From the NCBI RefSeq assembly GCF_003751225.1, contig NZ_RJKE01000001.1, positions 1,984,001 through 2,048,000 of the forward strand: a DNA stretch of 64,000 bases, given 5' to 3'. This document shows, piece after piece, positions 1 through 8,392 of this stretch. Every line of letters begins with the position of its first letter. Positions within the stretch are counted from its first letter, which is position 1. This DNA is from Actinocorallia herbida (GTDB lineage: Bacteria > Actinomycetota > Actinomycetes > Streptosporangiales > Streptosporangiaceae). The position numbers and the translations under genes are program-made. A model generated the notes under the pieces. The model saw nothing but the letters and a program-made list of their open reading frames with translations. It made no database searches and had not been told where the DNA came from.

Positions 1-406
1 GGACCTGGAGCGGCTGCGCGCCGAGCAGATCCTGTCCGCCTCCGCGGGCCTGGCCGAGCAGGCCAAGGACGTCAACGGCACCGCGTTCGTGGGCCACCGC
101 GCCCCCGACGGCGTGGGCGCGGACGACCTGCGCAAGCTCGCCATCGACGTCAGGGACCGCCTGGCGGGCCGTCCGGCGGTCGTCGTGATCACGGCGGTGC
201 CCAAGGACCGCCCGGTCGTCGTGGTGGCCGTGAACGAGCCCGGCCGCGAGCGCGGCCACAAGGCGGGCCGCCTCGTCGGCGTCACCGCCAAGGTGCTCGG
301 CGGCAACGGCGGCGGCAAGGACGACCTCGCCCAGGGCGGCGGGGCCGACCCGGGCAAGATCGAAGAGGCGCTCGCGGTGGTGGAGCGCCAGGTGGGCGCC
401 GAGTGA
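1..406 (+). CDS. alaS: Alanyl-tRNA synthetase, C-terminal part (5' end outside window)
   Basis: The frame is open from base 2 and gives about 134 residues ending at TGA 404-406. The text matches the DHHA1-type C-terminal domain of AlaRS, with a Gly-rich tail (GGNGGGKDDLAQGGG) and a final helix (IEEALAVVERQV). AlaRS charges tRNA-Ala in the cytoplasm, and this domain helps tRNA binding and editing. The aminoacylation and editing domains lie to the left of the window. The stop overlaps the GTG start of ruvX by four bases, so the two are probably translationally coupled. The alaS-ruvX-mltG-aroE order is the usual actinobacterial one, which supports the call. Confidence 0.95.
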   Translation, partial: DLERLRAEQILSASAGLAEQAKDVNGTAFVGHRAPDGVGADDLRKLAIDVRDRLAGRPAVVVITAVPKDRPVVVVAVNEPGRERGHKAGRLVGVTAKVLGGNGGGKDDLAQGGGADPGKIEEALAVVERQVGAE

Positions 407-861
407 GAAACGGTGTTCGGCTCGGGGTCGATGTGGGCAGTGTCCGTATTGGCGTTGCCCGCAGCGACCCCGCCGGCATCCTGGCCGTCCCCGTGGAGAC
501 GGTCCGGGCAGGACGGGGCGATGTCGCACGCATCGTCGCGCTCGTGTCCGAATTCGAAGCCCTGGAGGTGATCGTGGGCCTGCCCGCCCACCTCTCCGGC
601 AAGGAGGGGCCCGCCGCGGCCTCGGCCAGGGCATTTGCCACCAGATTGGCACGGAAACTCCCCTTCGGTACCGTACGCCTTTACGACGAGCGTTTGACGA
701 CCGTGACCGCCGCGAGCGGGCTGCGGTCCGGCGGAACCAAGGCGAAGGACCAGCGACGGGTGATCGACCAGGCGGCGGCCACAGTGCTGCTTCAGGCGGC
801 ACTCGACGCCGAGCGGCTCACCGGCAATCCACCGGGCGTGCCCGTCAAGGGGAGAGAGTGA
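403..861 (+). CDS. ruvX: RuvX/YqgF-type Holliday junction resolvase-like protein
   Basis: This is a 152-residue RNase H-fold protein of the usual YqgF length. The N-terminal LGVDVGSVRIGVA holds the first catalytic Asp of the fold. VIVGLP follows in the middle, then DERLTTVTA with the conserved D-E-R-L-T, and a late Asp in RRVIDQAAA. The family is implicated in 16S pre-rRNA 5' processing and/or Holliday junction cleavage. The GTG start at 403 overlaps the alaS stop (GTGA), and its own stop overlaps the mltG start at 858. It is a housekeeping gene in a conserved block, and nothing unusual is visible in it. Confidence 0.93.
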   Translation: MRNGVRLGVDVGSVRIGVARSDPAGILAVPVETVRAGRGDVARIVALVSEFEALEVIVGLPAHLSGKEGPAAASARAFATRLARKLPFGTVRLYDERLTTVTAASGLRSGGTKAKDQRRVIDQAAATVLLQAALDAERLTGNPPGVPVKGRE

Positions 862-2012
862 ACGACGACTTCTGGGGCGAGGAGACCCGGCGTGACAGCC
901 GGGCCGACCGGACCGCCCGAGCCGACCGCACCGAGCGCACCGTGCAGCGCAAGCGCGACAAGCGTAAGAAGCGGGGCGGGGGCGCGGCGGCGATGGCCGC
1001 GGTCCTCTTCCTCGTCGTCGTCCTCGGCGGCGGCGGGTACTTCGGCTACTCCAAGCTCGAGGGCTTCATGCGGCCCCCGGACTACGACGGCCAGGGCACC
1101 GGCGAGAAGACCATCGAGGTCAAGGAGGGCGACTACACCTCCGCGATCGCCGACACCCTCTTCAAGGAAGACGTGGTGAAGTCCAGCAAGGCCTTCATCA
1201 AGGCCGCCGAGGAAGAGCCGGACATCCAGGGCGTACAGCCGGGGTTCTACAAGATGCGCAGCAAGATGTCGGCCGCGGCCGCGGTGCAGCTCATCCTCGA
1301 CCCCAAGGCCCGCGCGCACATCCTGACGATCCCCGAGGGCCTGTGGGTGTCGGAGATCTACCAGAAGCTCGCCAAGGAGAGCGGCGTCCCGCTCAAGCAG
1401 TTCAAGAAGATCAAGCCCAAGGACCTGGGCCTGCCCGCCTATGCCAAGGGCAACCCCGAGGGCTTCCTGTTCCCCGGCCAGTACAGCCTGCCGCCCGACG
1501 CGTCGGCGACCGAACTGGTGAAGCCGATGGTCGACCGCTTCAAGCAGGAGATCCAGAAGGTCGACCTCAAGGCCGGCGCCAAGAAGCACAACATGAAGCC
1601 GGCCGAGATCATCACGATGGCGAGCGTCATCCAGGCCGAGGCGGCCAAGCCCGAGGACCAGGCCAAGGTCGCCCGGGTGATCTACAACCGGATCAAGATC
1701 GGCCGGAACCTGGAGTTCGACACCCCGGTCATGTACGTCCACCAGCGGCGCACGATCGAGGTGCTGCACAAGGATCTCGAGGTCGACTCGCCGTACAACG
1801 TGTACCAGCACCCCGGCCTGCCGCCCGGTCCGATCAGCCAGCCGGGCCTCACCGCGATCAAGGCCGCACTGAACCCGACCCCCGGAGACTGGATCTTCTT
1901 CGTGGCGGTCGACCCGGTGAACCAGATCACCGAGTTCGGTGAGACCGAGGAGGACTTCGCCAAGATGAAGGCGCGGTTCGAGAAGTGGCTCAAGGAGCAC
2001 CCGCAGCCGTGA
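858..2012 (+). CDS. mltG: Endolytic murein transglycosylase MltG
   Basis: The protein has 384 residues: a charged cytoplasmic N-terminus (about 1-40), one membrane helix (about 42-62) and an extracytoplasmic YceG domain. MltG cleaves nascent glycan strands at the membrane and so helps to set glycan length. The family signature EGFLFP is at 201-206, and ASVIQAEA carries the presumed catalytic Glu near residue 261. HPGLPPGPISQPG, near the C-terminus, is also typical. The ATG overlaps the ruvX stop. The 3' end overlaps aroE by four bases. The length fits other actinobacterial MltG proteins, which have long basic cytoplasmic tails. Confidence 0.94.
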   Translation: MNDDFWGEETRRDSRADRTARADRTERTVQRKRDKRKKRGGGAAAMAAVLFLVVVLGGGGYFGYSKLEGFMRPPDYDGQGTGEKTIEVKEGDYTSAIADTLFKEDVVKSSKAFIKAAEEEPDIQGVQPGFYKMRSKMSAAAAVQLILDPKARAHILTIPEGLWVSEIYQKLAKESGVPLKQFKKIKPKDLGLPAYAKGNPEGFLFPGQYSLPPDASATELVKPMVDRFKQEIQKVDLKAGAKKHNMKPAEIITMASVIQAEAAKPEDQAKVARVIYNRIKIGRNLEFDTPVMYVHQRRTIEVLHKDLEVDSPYNVYQHPGLPPGPISQPGLTAIKAALNPTPGDWIFFVAVDPVNQITEFGETEEDFAKMKARFEKWLKEHPQP

Positions 2013-2836
2013 CCCGCGCCGCCGTCCTGGGCTCGCCCATCGCCCACTCCCTGTCCCCCGTCCTGCACCGGGCCGCCTACGCGGCGCTGCGCCTGGACGG
2101 CTGGACCTACGAGCGGCACGAGTGCGCCGAGGACGGCCTCGCGGCGTTCCTCACCGAGGATTTCGCGGGCCTGTCGCTGACGATGCCGCTCAAGCGGGTC
2201 GCGCTGGACCTCGCGACCGAACGCAGCGACCTCGCGGTGAAGACGGGCGGCGCGAACACCCTCGTGCGCCGCCCCGGCGGCGGCTGGTCCGCCGACAACA
2301 CCGACGTGTACGGCATCCTCCAGGCCCTCGCCGAAGGCGGCGTCACGGCGCTGGACCGGGTCGTCGTCCTGGGCGGCGGCGCCACCGCCGCGTCGTCCCT
2401 CGCCGCGGCGTCCCTCCTGGGCGCCGAGCGCGCGATCCTCGCGGTCCGCACCCCCGCCCGCGCCGCCGAGACCGCCGAGGTAGGCCCCCGCTTCTCCCTG
2501 CCGACCGAGGTCGTCCCCCTCGCGGACCTGGAGTCGGCCCTGGAGGGCGCCGACCTGGTCATGTCCACCCTCCCCGGCGACGCCGCGGCCCCCTACGCCG
2601 CCGCCGTCGCCGCCTCCAAACTCCCCCTCTTCGACGCCATCTACGCCCCCTGGCCCACCGCCCTCGCCAAGGCGTCCCTCGCCGAAGGCGCCCCGGTCGT
2701 CAACGGCTTCGCCATGCTCCTGCACCAGGCCGTCCGCCAGGTCACCCTGATGACCGGCCGCGACGACGTCCCCGTCGAAGCCATGCGCGCCGCGGGCACC
2801 TCAGAACTCACCCGCCGACAGTCCGCCGCGCACTAG
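2009..2836 (+). CDS. aroE: Shikimate dehydrogenase
   Basis: The product has 275 residues and should reduce 3-dehydroshikimate to shikimate with NADPH in aromatic amino acid synthesis. SPIAHSLSPVLH is the substrate-binding N-terminus, SLTMPLK carries the catalytic Lys, GGANTLVR and DNTDVYG follow, and VVLGGGATAAS is the dinucleotide loop. I chose GTG 2009 because it forms a GTGA overlap with the mltG stop and has AAGGAG about 11 bases upstream; a GTG at 1985 would overlap by 28 bases. It ends the conserved block. Other aro genes that often follow are absent, and the DNA just downstream holds a transposase relic. Confidence 0.9.
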   Translation: MTRAAVLGSPIAHSLSPVLHRAAYAALRLDGWTYERHECAEDGLAAFLTEDFAGLSLTMPLKRVALDLATERSDLAVKTGGANTLVRRPGGGWSADNTDVYGILQALAEGGVTALDRVVVLGGGATAASSLAAASLLGAERAILAVRTPARAAETAEVGPRFSLPTEVVPLADLESALEGADLVMSTLPGDAAAPYAAAVAASKLPLFDAIYAPWPTALAKASLAEGAPVVNGFAMLLHQAVRQVTLMTGRDDVPVEAMRAAGTSELTRRQSAAH

Positions 2837-2918
2837 GTCGACGATCTGCTCGCGCGGCTCTTTCGGCGATGAACTCCATGGTCTGCGCGGCACCGAGTCC
2901 GCCCTGGGGCCTGTCCGA

Positions 2919-3030
2919 TCATTCGCGGGTCCAGAGGATGAGGCCGGCCAGCGGGATGCCTGTTCGGTAGCGGCCGGCCAGCTTGTCGTATCGCGTCGCG
3001 ATGGCTCTGAACTGGTCGGGTGGCCCCGGA
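2919..3030 (-). pseudogene. IS5-type transposase relic (C-terminal end only)
   Basis: Read on the minus strand, about 35 codons give FRAIATRYDKLAGRYRTGIP followed by LAGLILWTRE and a stop at 2919-2921. This resembles the end of IS5-family (IS427-like) transposases, which typically finish KQFRAIATRYDKLA. Nothing resembling the DDE core is found upstream. The relic sits exactly where the conserved aro block stops and next to a gene that has lost its stop codon, so it probably marks an old insertion or deletion. The rest of 2837-3208 holds no gene I can support. Confidence 0.7.
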
Positions 3031-4239
3031 TCACGTTGCCGTGACCCGGCCCCCGCAGAACCGGGCTTGCGGGCTTTCCCCGCACCTCGGCTCAAGCAGG
3101 CCCAGGGCTTTGCAGGGTTCGCAGATCGCTCCGCTTCTCATCGCCCCACCGCTCCACGGCGGCCTCTTTGTCGGACAGGTCCCAGCGGAGGGGGCGCGGG
3201 CCGGCGGGTCATGCGGTGGGGGTGGTGTGGGCGCGGACGGTCGTGCGGTGGGGGTGGTGTGGGCGCGGACGGTCGTGCGGTAGAGGTCGTAGGCGGGTTT
3301 GGGCCGGTAGGTGTCGGTGACCAGGCCGAGGGTTCCGGTGGGCTGGTCGGAGGAGGAGTCGGCGTCGCGGAGGGAGAACAGCTCGTACCGGGTGATGTTC
3401 AGCGGTCCGGCGAGGGCGAGGACCGCGGCGAGCATGTCGGCGAGCGCGTCGTGCTGGGCCTGTTCGGTGCGCGGTGCCCCGCTCGGGCTGCCGTTCTCGG
3501 CGACGTGGATCGGCGTCGTGTCCGGGATGCCCGCCCGTGCCAGCGAGTGCCCGCGCAGGTGGCGCAGGGCGTGCTCGGTGAGCGAGGCGACGTCGCCGGG
3601 CTCGCCGCGCGGCGCGACGGGCGAGAAGGCGTCGGGATACAGGCCGAGCCCCACGTAGTCGACGTGGTCGGCGAACGCGCGGGCGGGAAGACCGGCGAGG
3701 TGCGCCCAGAAGGCGTCGTCCCCGCCCAGCCACTCGGCGGGCTCGGCGACGGAGAAGCCGACGCGGACGTCGTGCAGGCCGCCGCGGTCGAGCGCCGCTC
3801 GCGCGTGCGGCACGCCGCGCGTCAGGGCCTCCAGGACACCGGGTGAACTGCCGTCTATGTGGGGGATCGGGAAGTTGGGCTCCAGGGTCACCTGGAGGCA
3901 GCGCGCCAGATGGCCGTACCTGTCGATGACGGCGTCGAGGAAGGCGAGCCAGCCCGCGACGTCCGCGGCGGGCGGCAGGTAGCTGACGACGAGGTCGAGT
4001 TCGCGGCCGCCTTCCCGGTACCACGCGTCGGGCATCGTCAGCCGCACGAGGTCGTGCTCGGCGCCGAGGGCCCGGGCGGCCTCCGGCACCGGGCCGGCGC
4101 CGAAGAAGTGCACGTACTCCCGCACGGCGAAGGGGCGGTCGCCCGCGAGGTCCTCGACCAGGGGGCCGATCGCCGCGGGATCCTGCGGACGGGCGCAGAC
4201 GGTGCCCGCCCTCCCGCCCGGGTAGATGCCGAACCTCAT
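3031..4239 (-). CDS. Glycoside hydrolase-like TIM-barrel protein with run-on 3' end
   Basis: The start at 4239 overlaps the PadR-type stop (ATGA), so the two genes form an operon. The text (MRFGIYPGG, VVSYLPPAADVAGWLAFLDA, VTLEPNFP, DYVGLGLYPD, HVAENGSPSG, YELFSLRDAD) reads like a (beta/alpha)8 glycosidase, with possible acid residues in LEPN and AENG; I cannot name the family. The native end was probably ...VRAHTTPTA at 3209. A 32-bp tandem duplication (3212-3243 and 3244-3275) shifts the frame there, removes the stop and adds about 60 low-complexity residues before the stop at 3031. Function and present activity are uncertain. Confidence 0.6.
   Translation of the reverse strand: MRFGIYPGGRAGTVCARPQDPAAIGPLVEDLAGDRPFAVREYVHFFGAGPVPEAARALGAEHDLVRLTMPDAWYREGGRELDLVVSYLPPAADVAGWLAFLDAVIDRYGHLARCLQVTLEPNFPIPHIDGSSPGVLEALTRGVPHARAALDRGGLHDVRVGFSVAEPAEWLGGDDAFWAHLAGLPARAFADHVDYVGLGLYPDAFSPVAPRGEPGDVASLTEHALRHLRGHSLARAGIPDTTPIHVAENGSPSGAPRTEQAQHDALADMLAAVLALAGPLNITRYELFSLRDADSSSDQPTGTLGLVTDTYRPKPAYDLYRTTVRAHTTPTARPSAPTPPPPHDPPARAPSAGTCPTKRPPWSGGAMRSGAICEPCKALGLLEPRCGESPQARFCGGRVTAT
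3212..3280. repeat. 32-bp tandem duplication at the 3' end of the glycosidase-like gene
   Basis: Copies at 3212-3243 and 3244-3275 are identical, and the match continues to 3280. Each copy contains GCGGTGGGGGTGGTGTGG followed by GCGCGGACGGTCG. The unit is not a multiple of three, so the duplication shifts the reading frame of the minus-strand gene across it. With one copy removed, that gene would end in THTTPTA-stop at 3209-3211. Confidence 0.9.
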
Positions 4240-4805
4240 CCCTCTTGTCCTTCCGTGACGCCGGGCCACTCGATGTCGCGCGAGCGGACCCGGGATGCGA
4301 GCGTCCTGGTCCATGCGGCCTCCGCCGAGACGACGACGCGCCAGTAGGCGGCTTCGAGCATGTGCGCCTCGGCGACGCCCTCGGGGCGATCGCGGAGCGC
4401 GGCGAGGTCGCCGTCCAGCCGGTCGGCGCGGGCCGCGAGGAGCCCGGCGGCGCGGTCGGCGTCGAGGACGGCGAGATAGGCGACGGCCATGAGGAAGTCG
4501 ACCGAGGCGGGTCTGCCTTCGGCGATGCCGGTCTCGACCTTTCGGCGCAGCTCGTCCGCGCCGCCGGGGGTGAGCCGGTAGACCGTGCGGGCCGGCCGGT
4601 TGCCGACCTGCTCGGGAAGGCGGGCGGCGACGAGCCCCGCCCGCTCCAGCGATTTCAGGAGGGTCGCGACGGTGCTCCGCGTGGCGGGGAGGTCCCCGTA
4701 CCGTTCGCGCAGCCGGGCCGCGAGCGCGTACGCGTGCGACGGCTGCTCGACGAGGAGCCCGAGCAGCGGCAGCACGAGGCCGTTCTGTGACGCGTCGAGA
4801 GGCAT
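4236..4805 (-). CDS. PadR-family transcriptional regulator
   Basis: The protein has 189 residues with an N-terminal winged helix of PadR type (LPLLGLLVEQPSHAYALAARL, then TRSTVATLLKSLERAGLV and YRLTPGGADELRR) and a C-terminal helical dimerisation region, the PadR-s2 layout. It should bind DNA as a dimer and repress, with release by a small ligand. Its stop overlaps the start of the glycosidase-like gene, so it probably controls that gene and itself. A perfect 18-bp palindrome lies 11 bases before its start and is the likely operator. Confidence 0.88.
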   Translation of the reverse strand: MPLDASQNGLVLPLLGLLVEQPSHAYALAARLRERYGDLPATRSTVATLLKSLERAGLVAARLPEQVGNRPARTVYRLTPGGADELRRKVETGIAEGRPASVDFLMAVAYLAVLDADRAAGLLAARADRLDGDLAALRDRPEGVAEAHMLEAAYWRVVVSAEAAWTRTLASRVRSRDIEWPGVTEGQEG

Positions 4806-4816
4806 GCCGACAGCCT

Positions 4817-4834
4817 ATAGGCGTATACGCCTAT
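4817..4834. promoter_or_regulatory. Candidate PadR operator palindrome
   Basis: ATAGGCGTATACGCCTAT is a perfect 18-bp dyad just upstream of the PadR start (4805) and is AT-richer than its surroundings. Its place and symmetry suit an autoregulatory operator for a dimeric winged-helix repressor. Binding itself is inferred. Confidence 0.65.
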
Positions 4835-4877
4835 TCATCACCCGTTCCCGAGAGCTTCCCTCGGCGCCGGCCCGTCC

Positions 4878-5085
4878 TCACTCGTTGGGGAGCAGGGCCG
4901 CGCCGTCGGGGAGGAGGAACAGATCCTTGGGGCGGTGCGCGGTGACGAGGTACTCCTCGGGCCCGCCGAGCGGGCCGCCGGTCCGGAAGAGGATCTCCAG
5001 GTCGCGGCGCTCGCCTCGTACGCCGGATTCCAGGTGCGCGTCGAGCGCGGCGACGCGGGGCCGAGCGCACCGCCCCGCCCGGAGA
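4878..5085 (-). pseudogene. C-terminal remnant of an unidentified protein
   Basis: Between the PadR gene and the aldo-keto reductase, one minus frame reads VAALDAHLESGVRGERRD, then LEILFRTGGPLGGPEEYLVT and AHRPKDLFLLPDGAALLPNE, with a stop at 4878-4880. This is protein-like text with good codon bias but no credible start, and sequence upstream of about 5085 degenerates. I do not recognise the family. The stretch 4840-5221 holds nothing else I can support. Confidence 0.4.
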
Positions 5086-5221
5086 TCGGACTGAGACCGG
5101 GCGCTCGGTTCCCTGCGCCTTCGCGCACCCCACCGCGTCCGACGATTCTGTGGCATTGGTGCAGGAACCGGCGTGGACGTCCGCTGAAGACGGGGAACTC
5201 CCGATGGTCCTTGAGATCGGG

Positions 5222-6250
5222 TCAGGGGGCGCTGGAGGCGGACCAGATGTTGATGCCGGCTTCCACGGCGTCGGCGTCGATGGCGTCCAGTTCGGCGCGG
5301 GTGAAGGCGAGGTTGCGGACGGAGCCGAGGGAGTCCTCCAGTTGGCGGACGCTGCTGGCGCCGATGAGGACCGAGGTGACGCGCTCGTCGCGGAGGGCCC
5401 AGGAGAGGGCCAGCTGGGCCATGGTCTGGTCGCGGGCGGCGGCGAGGCCGCTGAGGGTGCGGACGTGGGTGAGGATCTCGTCGGTCAGGTGCTCGGGGCG
5501 CAGGAAGCGGTTCTGGGCGGCGCGGGAGTCGGCGGGGACGCCGTTCAGGTAGCGGTCGGTGAGGACGCCCTGGGCGAGCGGGGAGAAGGCGATGCAGCCG
5601 ACGCCCTCGGCCTCCAGGGTGTCCAGGAGGCCGCCTTCGATCCAGCGGTTCAGCATCGAGTAGGACGGCTGGTGGATGAGCAGCGGGGTGCCCATCTCGC
5701 GGAGGATGGCGGCGGCCTCGGCGGTCCGCTCGGGGGAGTAGGACGAGATGCCCGCGTACAGGGCCCTGCCGGAGCGGACGGCGTGGTCCAGCGCGCCCAT
5801 CGTCTCCTCCAGCGGGGTGTCCGGGTCGAACCGGTGGCTGTAGAAGATGTCGACGTAGTCCAGGCCCATCCGCTTCAGGGACTGGTCCAGGCTGGACAGC
5901 AGGTATTTGCGCGAGCCCCACTCGCCGTACGGGCCGGGCCACATGTCGTATCCGGCCTTGGTGGAGATGAGCAGTTCATCCCGGTAAGGCCGGAAGTCCT
6001 GGGCGAAGATCTCCCCGAAGTTGGACTCGGCGGACCCAGCGGGCGGACCGTAGTTGTTGGCCAGGTCGAAGTGGGTGACGCCGAGGTCGAAGGCGCGGCG
6101 GAGGATCGCGCGCTGGGTCTCGCGCGGCTTGTCGTCGCCGAAGTTGTGCCAGAGGCCGAGGGAGACCGCGGGGAGCTTGACCCCGCTCCGGCCGGAGCGT
6201 CGGTAGGGGAGGCGGTCGTCGTAGCGGTCTTCCGCGGCCTGGTAGTTCAT
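5222..6250 (-). CDS. Aldo/keto reductase, L-glyceraldehyde-3-phosphate reductase (YghZ/Gpr) type
   Basis: The protein has 342 residues with the full AKR tetrad: Asp62 and Tyr67 (FDLANNYGP), Lys98 (STKAGYD) and His139 (FYSHRFDP). GYDMWPGPYGEWGSRKYL is characteristic of the AKR14 (YghZ) group, which reduces L-glyceraldehyde 3-phosphate and methylglyoxal with NADPH. The C-terminal nucleotide loop SVLIGASSVRQLEDSL is intact. It is a cytosolic detoxification enzyme that appears to be transcribed alone. The exact in vivo substrate cannot be told from sequence. Confidence 0.9.
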   Translation of the reverse strand: MNYQAAEDRYDDRLPYRRSGRSGVKLPAVSLGLWHNFGDDKPRETQRAILRRAFDLGVTHFDLANNYGPPAGSAESNFGEIFAQDFRPYRDELLISTKAGYDMWPGPYGEWGSRKYLLSSLDQSLKRMGLDYVDIFYSHRFDPDTPLEETMGALDHAVRSGRALYAGISSYSPERTAEAAAILREMGTPLLIHQPSYSMLNRWIEGGLLDTLEAEGVGCIAFSPLAQGVLTDRYLNGVPADSRAAQNRFLRPEHLTDEILTHVRTLSGLAAARDQTMAQLALSWALRDERVTSVLIGASSVRQLEDSLGSVRNLAFTRAELDAIDADAVEAGINIWSASSAP

Positions 6251-6260
6251 GATCGCCAGT

Positions 6261-7355
6261 CTAAGCGGCGGGTCCGGGCCGGTCGCCGCCGAAGGGGGGC
6301 AGGACCGCCGTCGTCGCGGTCTCGGGGCGCGCGGTGGCCACGACCTTGTCGGTGCGGGTCGCGGCCGGGTCGCCGCCGGTGTCGGCGGGTGCCCACGAGC
6401 CGTCGCCGGTCCCGGCGGGCGCGGGGTCGGCCTCCTCGGGCGCGGTCCCGGTGGGGGCGGCCGGGGCCGGGTCGGTGAGCCGCAGATGGAGGTCGCCGCC
6501 GCAGTGCGGGCAGGCGACGGTCACGGCGGTGGCCGTTCCGCCGGGCGCGGGCTTCGCGGCCGGGACGCGGCGGCGCAGGCCGGGCGCGGCGACGAGCAGG
6601 AGCAGCAGCAGCGGCCACGCCCACGGGTAGGAGGAGGTCTCCGCGGTGAAGACGACGTCGCGGGCCTGCCCCTCGACCTCGCCGCGCACCTGGTAGGCGC
6701 CGAAGGCGGGGCCGTTCAGCTTCACCGGGACCCGGAAGGTCTTGGACGCGCCGGGCTCGATCGTGCCGATCGCGGGCGCGGTGAGGATGCCCGTCGGGTC
6801 GGGCGCGCGGCCGACGGCCAGGGACACGGGCGCGTCGGTGACGGGCAGGTCGCCGTCGTTCTGCACGGTGTAGACGAGGGTCCGTTCCGCGGACCCGCCG
6901 AACCAGGCGCCGGACGGCCCGCCGCCCTCCAGCCGCACGCTCGTGACGGTCAGGGACGGGACCGCGGCGTCGGCCTCGGCCCGCTGGGCCTCGTCGAGGG
7001 TCCGCACGCCCTTGACCGTGATGGGCACGGTCCTGGCCTGCCCGCCGCCGACCGGCCGGACCGAGACGACGCACGGGCAGCCGACGGGCGGCTTCGCGAC
7101 GGTGAGCAGGGCCGTCGCGCTGCCCTGCGCGCCCACGAAGGTCGTCGCGGAGGAGGCCACCGCGCAGTCCGCGGTGCCGCGGCGGCCCTCGTTGCCGCAC
7201 AGCTCGATGGCGACGTTCCCGCTGGGCCAGCCCGCGAGCCGGACCGCGACGGTCTGGCCGGGCGCGACCTCCTGCCGGTCGAGCTCGACGGTCGCGCCCT
7301 GCGCGCTCACGGGCAGGAGGGCCAGGGCGGCCACCAGGACGGACTTCACTTGCAT
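6261..7355 (-). CDS. Secreted, membrane-anchored surface protein with neocarzinostatin-like domain
   Basis: The product has 364 residues: a signal peptide (about 1-20), an Ig-like domain with paired cysteines (ELCGN, CAVASS, CPCVV) that resembles neocarzinostatin-fold modules, a second beta-rich CARDB-like domain (about 135-235), a membrane helix (about 243-260) and a cytoplasmic tail with CPHCGG at 282-287. The tail motif could bind zinc. It follows the DUF916-like gene by about 36 bases and is probably the last gene of a three-gene surface operon behind the 9409-9427 iron box. I cannot assign a biochemical function. Confidence 0.75.
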   Translation of the reverse strand: MQVKSVLVAALALLPVSAQGATVELDRQEVAPGQTVAVRLAGWPSGNVAIELCGNEGRRGTADCAVASSATTFVGAQGSATALLTVAKPPVGCPCVVSVRPVGGGQARTVPITVKGVRTLDEAQRAEADAAVPSLTVTSVRLEGGGPSGAWFGGSAERTLVYTVQNDGDLPVTDAPVSLAVGRAPDPTGILTAPAIGTIEPGASKTFRVPVKLNGPAFGAYQVRGEVEGQARDVVFTAETSSYPWAWPLLLLLLVAAPGLRRRVPAAKPAPGGTATAVTVACPHCGGDLHLRLTDPAPAAPTGTAPEEADPAPAGTGDGSWAPADTGGDPAATRTDKVVATARPETATTAVLPPFGGDRPGPAA

Positions 7356-7391
7356 TCACCTTCCGGTCAGGCGGTATCGGGTCGGGGCGGG

Positions 7392-8306
7392 TCAGCAGCG
7401 GGCGGGACGGCGGCGGCGGAGCAGCAGCAGGGCGACGACGGCCACGGCCCCGACGACGACCCACGGCACCGCCCAGAACGTGATCGACCGGGTCGTGGCC
7501 GACAGCCGGGCGGGGGTGAGCTCGCTCGGGTCGGCCGGGGTCAGCCGGACGGCGGCCTGGAGCGGCCCGGCGGGCAGCACCCCGGTGATCTCGTCGGTGA
7601 ACGTGTAGGACGAGCCGGGCAGCAGCTCGGGGATCTCCCGGTCGGCGGCGGTGCCCTGCGGCCAGGTGAACAGCGCTTCGGCGTAGACGTGGGCCTTGGC
7701 CGTGAGCCGGATGTTGCCGGTGTTGGTGACCCGGTAGCTGACCTTGACCGTCCGGTCCCCGACGAGCGGCCCCTCGTGCGAGGCGGTGATGCGGTCGACC
7801 TTCAGCGCGGTCGTCGTCGGCCCGTTGACGCGCAGGTGCAGCCGCGCGGCGATGCGCCGGTCCACGTTCACCTTCTGCCCGCCGCCCGTCGTCTCCTGCT
7901 GGGTCACCGCGGCCAGGACGCCGCCGGAGTGGTCGCCGGGCGTGGCGTTCTCGGGCACCTTGACGGTGAAGGGCACATCGACCCGTTTGCCGGGCTTGAC
8001 GGTGAAGGTGCGCTCGGCCAGCGCGATCCAGGAGCCGACGTCGTCGGGCTTCCGGTCCGCGGTGAGCAGCGCGAAGGACCCGTCGGAGGTGTTGAAGGCG
8101 TCGGTCGCGTACACCTTGAAGGTCATCTTCTCGGCGCCGCGGTTGGTGATGCCGACCGTGTCCCTGATGGTGTCGCCGGGCGCGGCCGAGTAGCTGAAGT
8201 AGTCGCGGCCGGTCGGGCCGTCGGGTCCGGACGGCTGGACCGACCAGCTGAATCCGGGGGAGGGGGCGAGCGCGAGGGTGGTGGCGAGCACCAGGTTGGT
8301 GATCAA
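7392..8306 (-). CDS. DUF916-like (WxL-interacting) cell-surface protein
   Basis: The layout is that of WxL-interacting proteins: a signal peptide, two beta domains and a C-terminal membrane helix (VVVGAVAVVALLLL) with RRRRP behind it. FSYSAAPGDTIRDTVGITNR and PGDHSGGVLAAVTQQ are typical of DUF916. I chose TTG 8306 because GGAG lies about 9 bases upstream and the signal peptide begins there; an ATG at 8372 would add a hydrophilic extension. In Firmicutes such proteins bind peptidoglycan and partner WxL proteins. The upstream neighbour here is WxL-like, which fits that pairing. Confidence 0.78.
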   Translation of the reverse strand: MITNLVLATTLALAPSPGFSWSVQPSGPDGPTGRDYFSYSAAPGDTIRDTVGITNRGAEKMTFKVYATDAFNTSDGSFALLTADRKPDDVGSWIALAERTFTVKPGKRVDVPFTVKVPENATPGDHSGGVLAAVTQQETTGGGQKVNVDRRIAARLHLRVNGPTTTALKVDRITASHEGPLVGDRTVKVSYRVTNTGNIRLTAKAHVYAEALFTWPQGTAADREIPELLPGSSYTFTDEITGVLPAGPLQAAVRLTPADPSELTPARLSATTRSITFWAVPWVVVGAVAVVALLLLRRRRPARC

Positions 8307-8392
8307 GGTCGGACTCCGTGGAGAATACGGGGAGTGCGGGATGAGGGCGTCGTTACCGTCCTCATCCCGCACACTTCTTGCGGCCCGGTCCG

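Noticed and set aside
1985-2008. Upstream GTG as aroE start
   Set aside because: It would overlap mltG by 28 bases; GTG 2009 has a coupled GTGA overlap and a spaced AAGGAG.
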